From an uncultured Oscillospiraceae bacterium (lineage in GTDB: Bacteria; Bacillota; Clostridia; Oscillospirales; Acutalibacteraceae), in assembly GCA_902489335.1 (NCBI GenBank), contig CABTZO010000030.1, positions 1 through 12,526 of the forward strand: 12,526 bases of DNA, written 5' to 3'. A model generated the notes under the pieces. It saw nothing but the letters and a program-made list of their open reading frames with translations. It ran no database searches and was not told the origin of the DNA. Made by a program: the position numbers and the translations under genes. Below are positions 6,373 through 12,526 of this stretch, in pieces (positions within the stretch are counted from its first letter, which is position 1; each line of letters begins with the position of its first letter).

Positions 6373-7849
6373 ATCTGTGTCTTTTCGGAATTTTCTTTTT
6401 CTGTAAATTCTTAACAACATCTTGAAAAATCAGTTTTTTTCGTTTCTTCTCGGTAATTGTTTCTCCAGTGTTTTGTGAAACAAAGAAGAAAATCATTCCG
6501 ATTATTATCCAAGAAATTAAAATTATCAGTGAATCAAGTCCCATATATCCCGGTGAAATCGGTATGACTGAAAGTAAAACCAAAACGGAACAAATAATCA
6601 TAGATATAAAAATTATGATTCTGCCTCTTCCTGCTATTATAGGTCTTCTTAAATCCGGTTCTTTGCTTCTTAAAATCCATGTTGAAACACAGGTTATCAG
6701 CCAACCTAAGACAAAGGCAGTAGAGCCTACACTTGTAAGAGGTCTTATTAATCCTTCTCCAAAAATCGGTCCGACAAGTGTCATTATCGCACAAAATATA
6801 ACGGAAAAAATTGGTATGTTTTTTTTGTTTTCTTTTGCAAAAATAGCCGGCAATAGTCTTGCATTTCCCATTGATGCAAGCAAACGCGAAGACGCAATAA
6901 ACATTCCGTTATAAGTTGACAGAAGGCCCGAAAGTGCGCCAATCAAAGTTACATAATATAAAATTGTTCCTAATTTTCCCGGATATATAATGGAAAACAT
7001 AAATGCAAGAGGCGGAGTTTCTAAGTTTTTGAAATACTCCCAGTTCATCGCAAGTGAAGAAGTGAAAATTATTCCGACATAAAAAAGTCCGGCCGCTGCG
7101 ATTGATAAAACTAAAATTCGAGAAATGTGTTTTGGCTTAATATCAGAATGTGCATCTTCTATTGCCTGTGGTATTGCATCAAATCCGGAAAGGAAGAACG
7201 GAACTATAACAAGAAGAGAAATAAAGCCCTGAAAAAAATTGGTATGATTAAAATCTCGAACACTTGAATAAATCGGCAAAAGATTCGAAAAATCCGCTAC
7301 AAAAACAGATGCAAACATCAAAATTCCGGCAATTATTAAAATCAACGAAGATAGACGAGTTTGAATCTTACCCGCTATATTAGATCCCAAAACGTTTATT
7401 AAAAACATTAATACAGTTATGATGACACCGATTAAAAGCGTCCCAAGAAAAATGGGTTCGCCTAAAATTTGATACAGTTTGCCGTATTTTGCAATTGAAG
7501 GAATAAATAATCCTATTACTTTTGAAATATATATTATTTCCCATGGGAGCAAAACAACATATGCAAGTGCTACGAGCCAAGAACCGATAAATGATAGTTT
7601 AGGCCCTCTTGCACGATATGCAAATGCCATAACCCCGCCTGCAACAGGTAATGCACCTGTCATTTCTCCGTAGCATAAACCTATCGGAATTACAGCCAAA
7701 GTTCCAATAAAGAAAGCAAGCATTGCCGGAAATGCACCGCCCGCCTGCTGATACCAAGTATTTAATGAAACTGTCCAACCGACACCTATCATTGATCCGA
7801 ACCCGAGCATAAAGAAATCTATTTTGCCAAGTCCTTTTTTATTTTTCAT
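6371..7849 (-). CDS. APC-family amino-acid permease
   Basis: This is a 492-aa secondary transporter with about 12 hydrophobic helices throughout. The first helix contains GFGSMIGVGW (16-25), the unwound substrate-binding GxG segment of the APC superfamily. It is followed by FPAMLAFFIGTLAVIPIGLCYGEMTGALPVAGGVMAFAYRA-type sequence (helices 2-3, read in parts), with the conserved E-(M/L)-x-x-x-x-P-x-x-G-G pattern. The C-terminus is a short, strongly basic cytoplasmic tail (KKKIPKRHR). Family members import or exchange amino acids or polyamines by proton or substrate antiport. The substrate here cannot be told from sequence, and no decarboxylase or catabolic gene is adjacent. The ATG at 7849 is preceded by AGGAG. 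It is a single-gene unit, with terminators on both sides. Confidence 0.9.
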   Translation of the reverse strand: MKNKKGLGKIDFFMLGFGSMIGVGWTVSLNTWYQQAGGAFPAMLAFFIGTLAVIPIGLCYGEMTGALPVAGGVMAFAYRARGPKLSFIGSWLVALAYVVLLPWEIIYISKVIGLFIPSIAKYGKLYQILGEPIFLGTLLIGVIITVLMFLINVLGSNIAGKIQTRLSSLILIIAGILMFASVFVADFSNLLPIYSSVRDFNHTNFFQGFISLLVIVPFFLSGFDAIPQAIEDAHSDIKPKHISRILVLSIAAAGLFYVGIIFTSSLAMNWEYFKNLETPPLAFMFSIIYPGKLGTILYYVTLIGALSGLLSTYNGMFIASSRLLASMGNARLLPAIFAKENKKNIPIFSVIFCAIMTLVGPIFGEGLIRPLTSVGSTAFVLGWLITCVSTWILRSKEPDLRRPIIAGRGRIIIFISMIICSVLVLLSVIPISPGYMGLDSLIILISWIIIGMIFFFVSQNTGETITEKKRKKLIFQDVVKNLQKKKIPKRHR

Positions 7850-7876
7850 ATTATCTCCTAAATTTAGTATATAAAA

Positions 7877-7906
7877 AGAATATCACAAAATATTATGTAT
7901 ATGCAA
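7877..7906 (-). promoter_or_regulatory. Possible promoter of the APC permease gene
   Basis: Read leftward: TTGCAT (complement of 7901-7906), an 18-base gap, then TGATATTCT, an extended -10 with TATTCT at 7877-7882. The leader would be about 25 bases to the ATG at 7849. The surrounding DNA is very AT-rich, so alternatives such as TATACT (7866-7871) exist. Confidence 0.35.
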
Positions 7907-7923
7907 ATATAATACCGCAGATT

Positions 7924-7944
7924 CGGGCGATTTATAATCGCCCG
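7924..7944. repeat. Small GC-rich palindrome in an AT-rich gap
   Basis: Arms of nine bases (CGGGCGATT, 7924-7932; AATCGCCCG, 7936-7944) flank a 3-base loop. On either strand it lacks an adjacent T-run, so it is not a standard terminator. It is followed by GCTACCGGGATG, whose GC content also stands out from the flanks. The form (GGGCGAnnnTCGCCC followed by C-TAC) is reminiscent of dispersed intergenic palindromes in Clostridia-related genomes; that is a recollection, not something shown here. Confidence 0.5.
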
Positions 7945-7995
7945 CTACCGGGATGAAAATTTTTCGTTCATTTGACAATCACCATATATTTAAAC

Positions 7996-8022
7996 AAAAA
8001 ACGGACGTTAAAAGTCCGTTTT
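7996..8022 (-). terminator. Terminator of the heptad-repeat membrane protein gene
   Basis: A 9-bp stem (AAAACGGAC 7998-8006 with GTCCGTTTT 8014-8022) has a 7-base loop. Read leftward, the hairpin ends in a T-run (complement of 7996-8001), 19 bases beyond the stop codon at 8041. Confidence 0.85.
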
Positions 8023-8040
8023 AAAAATATTGTTTAACAA

Positions 8041-9672
8041 TTATAAACTTGATTCTTCAACCACAATATCATCGTCATCATCATTTACAACAATAATATT
8101 TTTATCATCTACCAAAGAATATTTTTTCTTTTTGCCTTTTTTCTCTTTATTCTTTTTAGGTCCGCCTTTTTGTGCTGTTTTGAAAAATACGGCAATTATA
8201 ATCGGCATAGCTATTGCAAATAAAATTATTGACATTGCAAGCAAGTCACCCGAATATGCACCATTTTCAAGCGGATAAGCATAGTCTAAGAAGTGATTTA
8301 TAAGTCCATAAACAAGAGAACCTATTCCCATGACTCCGACAATAACGGAAAGTATGCGTCCAAGACCAAACAAACCTATGATTCCTGTAATCAATCCCAA
8401 TAAACCGGTTAATCCGAAAACCAAACTGAGTATTACTCTGCTTGTTATTTCTTTTGTTGCATCCTTTTCAGAGTCTTCTGCATATTTAAAAGCAGAGTCG
8501 GCAATTTTATTTGCCTTTCCCAAATTTATATACGGTTTTTTGTCATGCATTAAAACTACTTTTCCGTTTTTATCATATTGAGTATAATCAATTTTTCCGA
8601 AAATATTGGCAGGAGCTTTAACTCTCATTTTATGTTTCTTTATTGAATAAACAGGCTGAAGTTCCAAAATTTGTTTAAGACCGCCTTTAATTTCGGCAAT
8701 ACCGGCTTCAAATTCATTGAGTTGAGCCTTTCCGTCAGCAAGTTGTTTTTCGCCGGCCTGAAGTTCTTTCTTACCTGCGGCAAGCTGTCCTTCGCCTGCT
8801 TTATAATCTTTCTGACCTTTTGCATAGTCGGCATAGCCCTTGTCAAGTTCTTTTTTACCCGCTTGCAATTTTGCAAGCCCCTCGGCATATTCTTTTCTGC
8901 CTGCGGCAAGCTGTTTTTCTCCGGCTGCAACTTGCTTTTCACCTTCGGCAACCTGTTTCATTCCGTCTTCGTATTCTTTTAACTGGGCAATACCGTCATC
9001 TCTCATCTTAATTAGATAAGCCGGTACATCTTTTGTATCAAGCGGAATATTGAGTCCCATTCTTTTATTTATTATTTTAATTGCAGGTCTGGTACTCAAA
9101 ATTGGTTTCAACCAATCTTTATTTTTTTCAATAAATTCGAAGGTTTTTTTAGTGTCGGCTATCATTTTCTTGCCCTCTTCGTATTCCTGTTTATGTTCGG
9201 CAAGTTGTTTTTTACCTTCGGCAAGTTGTCTTTTACCTTCGGCAAGTTCTCTTTCACCGGCTTCAAGTTGTCTTTTTCCTTCGGCAAGCTGTCTTACACC
9301 TTCATCATATTCGGCTTGACCGGCACGCAGGTCTCTTGCACCTTTTTTAAGGTCTTGACCGCCTTTTGCGAGTTCTTTTTTACCTTTTTCGTATTCTTTT
9401 TTACCGGCTTCATATTCTTTAAGACCGTTGTCAAATTCAACGGCTCCGCCGAAATATGCTTTTTCGTTATCGGCAATTTGTTTAAGTCCGTCTTTGAGCT
9501 TTTTCAAGTCATCTATTTGAGCCTGTACATCAATTTTTTCCATATATGTCTTTATCGCCCAAGCATCTTTGAATCCGAGATAACTGACAAGTATTGAAAA
9601 AATACTGATAAAAATCAGAATTGCACTACAAACTTTTCTGATAGCCGGTGTCGATTTGAATCTTTCTTTCAT
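8041..9672 (-). CDS. Membrane protein with two xxxLxxG heptad-repeat arrays
   Basis: I do not recognise a named gene. Counted from ATG 9678 (545 aa), there is one membrane helix at about 17-36, then a 370-residue hydrophilic region, three helices near 411-435, 438-462 and 478-499, and a cytoplasmic tail that is Lys-rich (504-519) then very acidic (DDDDD, 533-537). The hydrophilic part has two arrays of seven-residue repeats with Gly every seventh position and Leu/Tyr three before it. Array 1 has 12 units (about 86-169, e.g. KRQLAEG, KKEYEKG) and array 2 has 13 units (about 233-323, e.g. EKQLAAG, KKELQAG), joined by a non-repeat segment (170-232). Such heptads (TIGR03057-type) are known from YhgE/Pip-like and MmpL-like envelope proteins. 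With four helices and N-in/C-in topology, the arrays would lie outside the membrane. I prefer ATG 9672 over 9678: AGGAGG is nine bases from the former but only three from the latter. Confidence 0.85.
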   Translation of the reverse strand: MKERFKSTPAIRKVCSAILIFISIFSILVSYLGFKDAWAIKTYMEKIDVQAQIDDLKKLKDGLKQIADNEKAYFGGAVEFDNGLKEYEAGKKEYEKGKKELAKGGQDLKKGARDLRAGQAEYDEGVRQLAEGKRQLEAGERELAEGKRQLAEGKKQLAEHKQEYEEGKKMIADTKKTFEFIEKNKDWLKPILSTRPAIKIINKRMGLNIPLDTKDVPAYLIKMRDDGIAQLKEYEDGMKQVAEGEKQVAAGEKQLAAGRKEYAEGLAKLQAGKKELDKGYADYAKGQKDYKAGEGQLAAGKKELQAGEKQLADGKAQLNEFEAGIAEIKGGLKQILELQPVYSIKKHKMRVKAPANIFGKIDYTQYDKNGKVVLMHDKKPYINLGKANKIADSAFKYAEDSEKDATKEITSRVILSLVFGLTGLLGLITGIIGLFGLGRILSVIVGVMGIGSLVYGLINHFLDYAYPLENGAYSGDLLAMSIILFAIAMPIIIAVFFKTAQKGGPKKNKEKKGKKKKYSLVDDKNIIVVNDDDDDIVVEESSL

Positions 9673-9712
9673 CTCCATACCCCTCCTAAATATCGCCTTA
9701 TAAAAAAATATC

Positions 9713-9741
9713 TTATTTGATTCAGAGCACTAATCAAATAA
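9713..9741. promoter_or_regulatory. Perfect 10-bp inverted repeat, candidate operator
   Basis: TTATTTGATT (9713-9722) and AATCAAATAA (9732-9741) are exact reverse complements separated by nine bases. The element begins about 3 bases after the predicted start of the heptad-protein transcript. It could be a repressor site that blocks early elongation, or a leader-RNA hairpin. It is AT-rich and has no T-run, so it is not a terminator. Confidence 0.55.
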
Positions 9742-9750
9742 TCCATTTTT

Positions 9751-9779
9751 AATATACAAAAATTATCTTAAAAAGTCAA
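9751..9779 (-). promoter_or_regulatory. Strong promoter of the heptad-repeat membrane protein gene
   Basis: Read leftward, TTGACT (complement of 9774-9779), 17 bases, then TATATT (complement of 9751-9756) is close to the sigma-A consensus. The transcript would begin near 9744, leaving a leader of about 70 bases that contains the inverted repeat at 9713-9741. Confidence 0.68.
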
Positions 9780-9843
9780 TTATTTTGTTGCTTTTCAACT
9801 ATATAATTTTATAAATGTAAATAAATCAGTGCTTTTCTGTATA

Positions 9844-9852
9844 TGCTATAAT
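9844..9852 (+). promoter_or_regulatory. Extended -10 promoter of rarA
   Basis: TGCTATAAT (TG at 9844-9845, TATAAT at 9847-9852) is a perfect extended -10 element. The matching -35 position (AATCAG, 9824-9829) is weak, which an extended -10 can compensate. The start would be near 9859, 28 bases before the ATG at 9887. Confidence 0.55.
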
Positions 9853-9886
9853 ATTAAAAGTCCCAAAATATTTAAGGAGGATGAAA

Positions 9887-11137
9887 ATGCGTAAACCTTT
9901 GGCTGATTTTTTGCGTCCGTCAAACATCAAAGATGTTTTTGGTCAAGATCATCTTTTTTCTGAAAATAAATTGCTATATAAAATAATAGAAAGCAAAAAC
10001 ATACCAAATTTGATTTTCTACGGACCTTCGGGATCCGGGAAAACAACTGTCGCAAAAATAATTGCCGATACAACAGAAAAAACTTTCTTTTCATTAAACG
10101 CAACAACAGCCTCCCTTTCCGATTTAAAAGAAATTGTTTCAAAAATCGGAACACTTGCGGCTCCAAACGGAATTTTATTGTATTTGGATGAAATTCAATA
10201 TTTTAATAAAAAACAACAACAATCACTTTTAGAATATATAGAAAACGGTGATATAACATTAATTGCATCTACAACGGAAAATCCCGCTTTTTATATTTAT
10301 TCCGCACTGCTTAGCAGATGTAACGTGTTTGAATTTAAAGCACTTAAAACAAAAGATGTCTTGAAGGCTTTGGAAAGAGCAACAGAAAAACTTAAAGACA
10401 GTTATGAAATCGAAATCGAAGAAGGTGCTCTCGAAATTCTTGCAACAAGCGCTTCAGGTGATGTTCGAAGAGCATTAAACTTTCTTGAAATGTTTACGCT
10501 TTCCGGTGATATTAAAATTAATATTACAAAAGAATCTGCTCTTGAAGCCGTTGCAGGCAGCGGAAAATATTATGACAAACAAGGCGATTATCATTATGAC
10601 CTGTTATCGGCATATCAAAAATCAATGCGCGGATCTGATGTTGACGCTTCACTTCATTATCTGGCAAGGCTTTTAGATGCTGGTGATTTAATTTCAGCCG
10701 TCCGAAGATTGCTTGTTTGTGCTAACGAAGATGTCGGACTTGCATATCCTCAGATTATTCCCATTGTAAAAGCCGCCTGTGATACAGCAATACAACTCGG
10801 GCTTCCGGAAGCAAGAATTCCACTTGCTAATGCTGTGATTTTAGTTGCAACATCGCCTAAATCAAATTCGGCATATAAAGCAATCAACGCAGCAATGAGC
10901 GATGTCCAGAGTGGAAAGGGTAAATCAATTCCAAGAAATCTGCAAAATAAACATTTTGACGGAGATGACGCAAAAGTCAAAGGGCAGTTTTATGTTTATC
11001 CTCATGATTTTCCAAATCACTGGGTAAGCCAAAACTATATGCCGTCCGATTTAAAAAACGCAAAATATTATTTTTCGGATGAAAATAAATTTGAAAATCG
11101 TATAAAAGAATACTGGGAAAAGATAAAAAAATCTTAA
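9887..11137 (+). CDS. rarA: Replication-associated recombination protein RarA/MgsA (AAA+ ATPase)
   Basis: This AAA+ ATPase acts at stalled replication forks with SSB and RecA (RarA/MgsA, the bacterial WRNIP1/Mgs1 counterpart). In the 416-aa protein the Walker A GPSGSGKTT is at 46-54, Walker B LLYLDEIQ at 97-104, sensor 1 STTENPAF follows, and an arginine finger lies in SRC (Arg144). The C-terminal half is the RarA tetramerisation region, recognisable by DAGDLISAVRRLLVCANEDVG (read in parts), LGLPEARIPLANA, YPHDFPNHWV and QNYMP. One local deviation is DEIQYFNK where most RarA proteins have DEIHRFNK. ATG 9881 abuts the GGAGG with no spacer, so ATG 9887 (MRKPLADFLRP), six bases away, is the real start. 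It is a single-gene unit with its own extended -10 promoter, divergent from the heptad-repeat gene. Confidence 0.96.
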   Translation: MRKPLADFLRPSNIKDVFGQDHLFSENKLLYKIIESKNIPNLIFYGPSGSGKTTVAKIIADTTEKTFFSLNATTASLSDLKEIVSKIGTLAAPNGILLYLDEIQYFNKKQQQSLLEYIENGDITLIASTTENPAFYIYSALLSRCNVFEFKALKTKDVLKALERATEKLKDSYEIEIEEGALEILATSASGDVRRALNFLEMFTLSGDIKINITKESALEAVAGSGKYYDKQGDYHYDLLSAYQKSMRGSDVDASLHYLARLLDAGDLISAVRRLLVCANEDVGLAYPQIIPIVKAACDTAIQLGLPEARIPLANAVILVATSPKSNSAYKAINAAMSDVQSGKGKSIPRNLQNKHFDGDDAKVKGQFYVYPHDFPNHWVSQNYMPSDLKNAKYYFSDENKFENRIKEYWEKIKKS

Positions 11138-11157
11138 AAATATTCATGAATATTTTT
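11136..11157. terminator. AT-only palindrome at the end of rarA
   Basis: A perfect 22-base palindrome (left arm AAAAATATTCA) begins inside the rarA stop codon and ends in five T. A second T-run (11168-11174) follows. The stem has only one G-C pair per arm, so termination would be weak on its own. Confidence 0.45.
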
Positions 11158-11324
11158 GTCAAGTCCTTTTTTTACAAAATATAATTTTTCGCGAATTTTA
11201 TTACAAATAGTATTATTTAATATAAATAAATGTGGAATATTATGTTTATAATGTTAGTTATTCACCGTATTATCGGTCAAATAATTTTGTGAAAATAATG
11301 TGATTTAATTTAATTTTATAACAT

Positions 11325-11346
11325 AATGTAAAATCAACTTTACATT
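11325..11346. promoter_or_regulatory. Inverted repeat upstream of the ogg-type gene
   Basis: AATGTAAA (11325-11332) and TTTACATT (11339-11346) are exact reverse complements six bases apart, 80 bases before the glycosylase start. The symmetry suits a dimeric repressor. The rest of the 270-base gap (11158-11426) is extremely AT-rich, with several weak -10-like words but no convincing promoter pair. I see no gene or RNA in it. Confidence 0.35.
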
Positions 11347-11426
11347 TTAAAAAATTTCGTGATTTTGAACAGTTTTTTATCAAAATTTTTTGATTTTTAT
11401 TTTTCCTTGATATATGGGGGTTTACA

Positions 11427-12254
11427 GTGACTTTTACAAAAGAAGGCAAGGATATTATTATTGAAAATATTCAAAATTTTTCCTTAGATTTAACTTTAGA
11501 CTGCGGTCAAGCTTTTCGCTGGAGAAAAGTAAATGATGTTTGGGAAGGTGTAATTTTTGGAAAAATTCAAAGAATAAGTTCAAACGGTCAAATATTACGC
11601 TTTTTGGATACAGATGAGAATTTTTTCAATAAATATTTGATTGAATACTTTGATTTGAGTACTGATTATAAAGATCTCAGAAAAGAATTTTCTAATGACA
11701 TCAATCTCACTTCAGCCATCGATGAATTTCCCGGAATCAGAATTTTGAATCAGGATCCGTTTGAATGTTTAATTTCATTTATTATTTCTCAAAACAACAA
11801 TATCCCTCGAATAAAAAAAATCATTGAATCATTTTCTGTAAATTTCGGAAGTAAAATTGATGAAAGTCATTTTGCTTTTCCGACACTTGAACAATTGCAA
11901 GATAAGTCTGCAGAAGATTTAAAAATAACGGGCGCCGGTTTTAGAAATAAATACATAGTCGACGCGGTCGAAAAAACATCAACCGGTCAAGTTGATTTAT
12001 ATAATCTCTGCAATTTGTCTTATGAACAAGCAAGGGAAGAATTATTAAAAATAAAGGGAGTCGGTCCCAAAGTTTCGGATTGTGTGTTACTTTACTCAAT
12101 GAAATTCAAAGAAGCTTTTCCAAGAGATGTTTGGGTAAATAAAGTATTAGATGAACTTTACGACGGAAACCTACCTCAAGTTGACAAAAATTATTTGGGA
12201 ATAGCACAACAATTTTTGTTTCACTGGAGAAGAAACTCAAAAAACTTCTGTTGA
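11427..12254 (+). CDS. ogg: 8-oxoguanine DNA glycosylase/AP lyase, OGG1 type
   Basis: This base-excision repair enzyme removes 8-oxoguanine and can cut the abasic site. The 275-aa protein follows the OGG1 layout: an N-terminal beta domain with CGQAFRWRK (26-34; human OGG1 has SGQSFRWR), then QNNNIPRI (122-129; human SNNNIARI, which contacts the lesion pair), then the helix-hairpin-helix LLKIKGVGPKVSDC with catalytic Lys215, and Asp234 in FPRDVWV. The Lys-Asp spacing of 19 equals human K249-D268, so this is a bifunctional glycosylase/lyase rather than an AlkA-type enzyme. Human His270 is Trp236 here. The start is GTG at 11427, six bases after GGGGG; no in-frame ATG lies just upstream. The C-terminus ends shortly after AQQFLFHW, which is near the family end. 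No iron-sulfur Cys cluster is present. It is a single-gene unit ahead of a hairpin terminator. Confidence 0.92.
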   Translation: MTFTKEGKDIIIENIQNFSLDLTLDCGQAFRWRKVNDVWEGVIFGKIQRISSNGQILRFLDTDENFFNKYLIEYFDLSTDYKDLRKEFSNDINLTSAIDEFPGIRILNQDPFECLISFIISQNNNIPRIKKIIESFSVNFGSKIDESHFAFPTLEQLQDKSAEDLKITGAGFRNKYIVDAVEKTSTGQVDLYNLCNLSYEQAREELLKIKGVGPKVSDCVLLYSMKFKEAFPRDVWVNKVLDELYDGNLPQVDKNYLGIAQQFLFHWRRNSKNFC

Positions 12255-12261
12255 TATAGAG

Positions 12262-12357
12262 AAGAGAGAAGAAACGACAATAATCTTGCGAAAATTGTCG
12301 TTTTTAATTATGCTTTGCAAAGTAAAGCTACCATTTTCTCTTATCTCTTCTCTCTTA
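12262..12357. repeat. Outer inverted repeat enclosing the first hairpin
   Basis: AAGAGAGAAG (12262-12271) is the exact reverse complement of CTTCTCTCTT (12348-12357). RNA across this stretch could close into a long structure with the 12272-12303 hairpin nested inside. A second near-complementary pair, TTCTCTTATCT (12336-12346) and AGATAAAAGAGAA (12383-12395), would compete with it. Confidence 0.45.
12272..12305 (+). terminator. Terminator of the ogg-type gene; first copy of a 33-nt hairpin element
   Basis: A 10-bp stem (AAACGACAAT 12272-12281 with ATTGTCGTTT 12294-12303) is followed by T to 12305. It starts 18 bases after the stop codon. The 33-base unit 12271-12303 recurs at 12421-12453 with four mismatches, all in the loop. 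Confidence 0.8.
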
Positions 12358-12368
12358 ACTATTATCCG

Positions 12369-12378
12369 GAAACGACAA
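12369..12378 (+). repeat. Orphan half-copy of the hairpin element
   Basis: GAAACGACAA here matches the first ten bases of both hairpin units (12271 and 12421) but has no matching right arm directly after it (TTTCAG follows). It looks like a decayed or partial third copy. Confidence 0.5.
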
Positions 12379-12413
12379 TTTCAGATAAAAGAGAACAGTT
12401 AAAAGTGAATAGA

Positions 12414-12461
12414 CCAAAAAGAAACGACAACTTTCTTACGAAAATTGTCGTTTCTTTTTGG
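12414..12461. terminator. 17-bp stem hairpin; terminator of tRNA-Glu and second copy of the hairpin element
   Basis: CCAAAAAGAAACGACAA (12414-12430) pairs perfectly with 12445-12461 around a 14-base loop. Read leftward it begins within the last three bases (CCA) of the tRNA gene and ends in TTTCTTTTT, so it would terminate the tRNA transcript and also shield it from rightward read-through. The inner 33 bases (12421-12453) repeat the element at 12271-12303. Confidence 0.8.
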
Positions 12462-12526
12462 TGACCCCGACGGGATTTGAACCCATGATACCGCCGTGAA
12501 AGGGCGATGTCTTAACCGCTTGACCA
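12459..12526 (-). tRNA. tRNA-Glu (anticodon UUC), 5' end cut by the window
   Basis: The complementary strand carries 68 bases of a tRNA ending in encoded CCA (12459-12461). The anticodon stem TCGCC/GGCGG holds the loop CTTTCAC with anticodon TTC at 12500-12498, reading glutamate. The T arm is ATGGG-TTCAAAT-CCCGT, and the acceptor 3' strand is CGGGGTC plus discriminator A. The D arm starts GGTCAAGCGG. The seven 5' acceptor bases (predicted GACCCCG) lie beyond base 12526. The first anticodon-stem pair is a U-G wobble. Confidence 0.95.

Noticed and set aside
6468..6914. 148-codon open frame on the plus strand
   Set aside because: It lies fully antisense to the APC permease, has no Shine-Dalgarno, and its translation is a reflection of hydrophobic codons on the other strand.
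8640..9480. Possible CRISPR array or tandem DNA repeat
   Set aside because: The recurring words have a 21-base spacing set by the protein heptads, with no constant repeat alternating with unique spacers.
8671..9597. Several open frames on the plus strand and in the other minus frame across the heptad-repeat gene
   Set aside because: They are shadows of the 21-base period of the repeat-coding DNA. They lack ribosome binding sites and mirror the Gly/Leu/Lys heptads as Phe/Cys/Leu-rich nonsense proteins.
11158..11426. A small RNA, riboswitch or short gene in the AT-rich gap before ogg
   Set aside because: I found no conserved riboswitch core, no ORF with a ribosome binding site and no strong hairpin plus T-run, only AT-rich sequence with one short inverted repeat.

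Overview
The window is AT-rich chromosomal DNA (roughly one third GC by eye). It has strong AGGAGG-type ribosome binding sites, one TTG and one GTG start, consensus sigma-A-like promoters, and a tRNA gene with encoded CCA. Together these point to a low-GC Gram-positive anaerobe (Bacillota, Clostridia/Tissierellia-like). The genus cannot be settled from the sequence. I see no phage genes, transposase or CRISPR array. Most of the window is ordinary chromosomal backbone with short intergenic gaps.

Layout. (1) 1-217: the last 71 codons of an SLC13/ArsB/NhaD-type ion permease, whose end overlaps the convergent uracil-DNA glycosylase gene ung (197-877, -). (2) 1036-1602 (+): a GtrA-like small membrane protein with its own promoter. 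A perfect palindromic bidirectional terminator separates it from a metal-efflux locus. (3) 3762-1659 (-): a stand-alone heavy-metal-associated (HMA) domain protein, translationally overlapping a P1B-2 (Zn/Cd/Pb-type) P-type ATPase that has no metal-binding domain of its own. (4) 3896-6325 (+): diverging from that locus, an unusual regulator fusing an ArsR/SmtB winged helix to a complete AraC-type DNA-binding domain. It is followed 9 bp later by a GH13 alpha-glucosidase in the same operon. The divergent promoters face each other with overlapping -10 boxes and near-symmetric -35 boxes. (5) 7849-6371 (-): an APC-family amino-acid permease. (6) 9672-8041 (-): a four-TM protein with two long arrays of xxxLxxG heptads. 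(7) 9887-11137 (+): rarA (mgsA). (8) 11427-12254 (+): an OGG1-type 8-oxoguanine DNA glycosylase. (9) A hairpin-rich gap with a duplicated 33-nt palindromic element. (10) 12526-12459 (-): tRNA-Glu(UUC), cut by the window end.

How the genes may work together. The clearest functional unit is the divergent metal locus: metallochaperone-like HMA protein plus efflux ATPase on one side, ArsR-type sensor on the other. The glucosidase co-transcribed with that sensor, and the AraC domain on it, raise the possibility that one protein links metal status to a sugar-related gene; this is inference. Three genome-maintenance genes (ung, rarA, ogg) are in the window but in separate transcription units. The least understood gene is the heptad-repeat membrane protein, which has a strong promoter followed by a perfect 10-bp inverted repeat.
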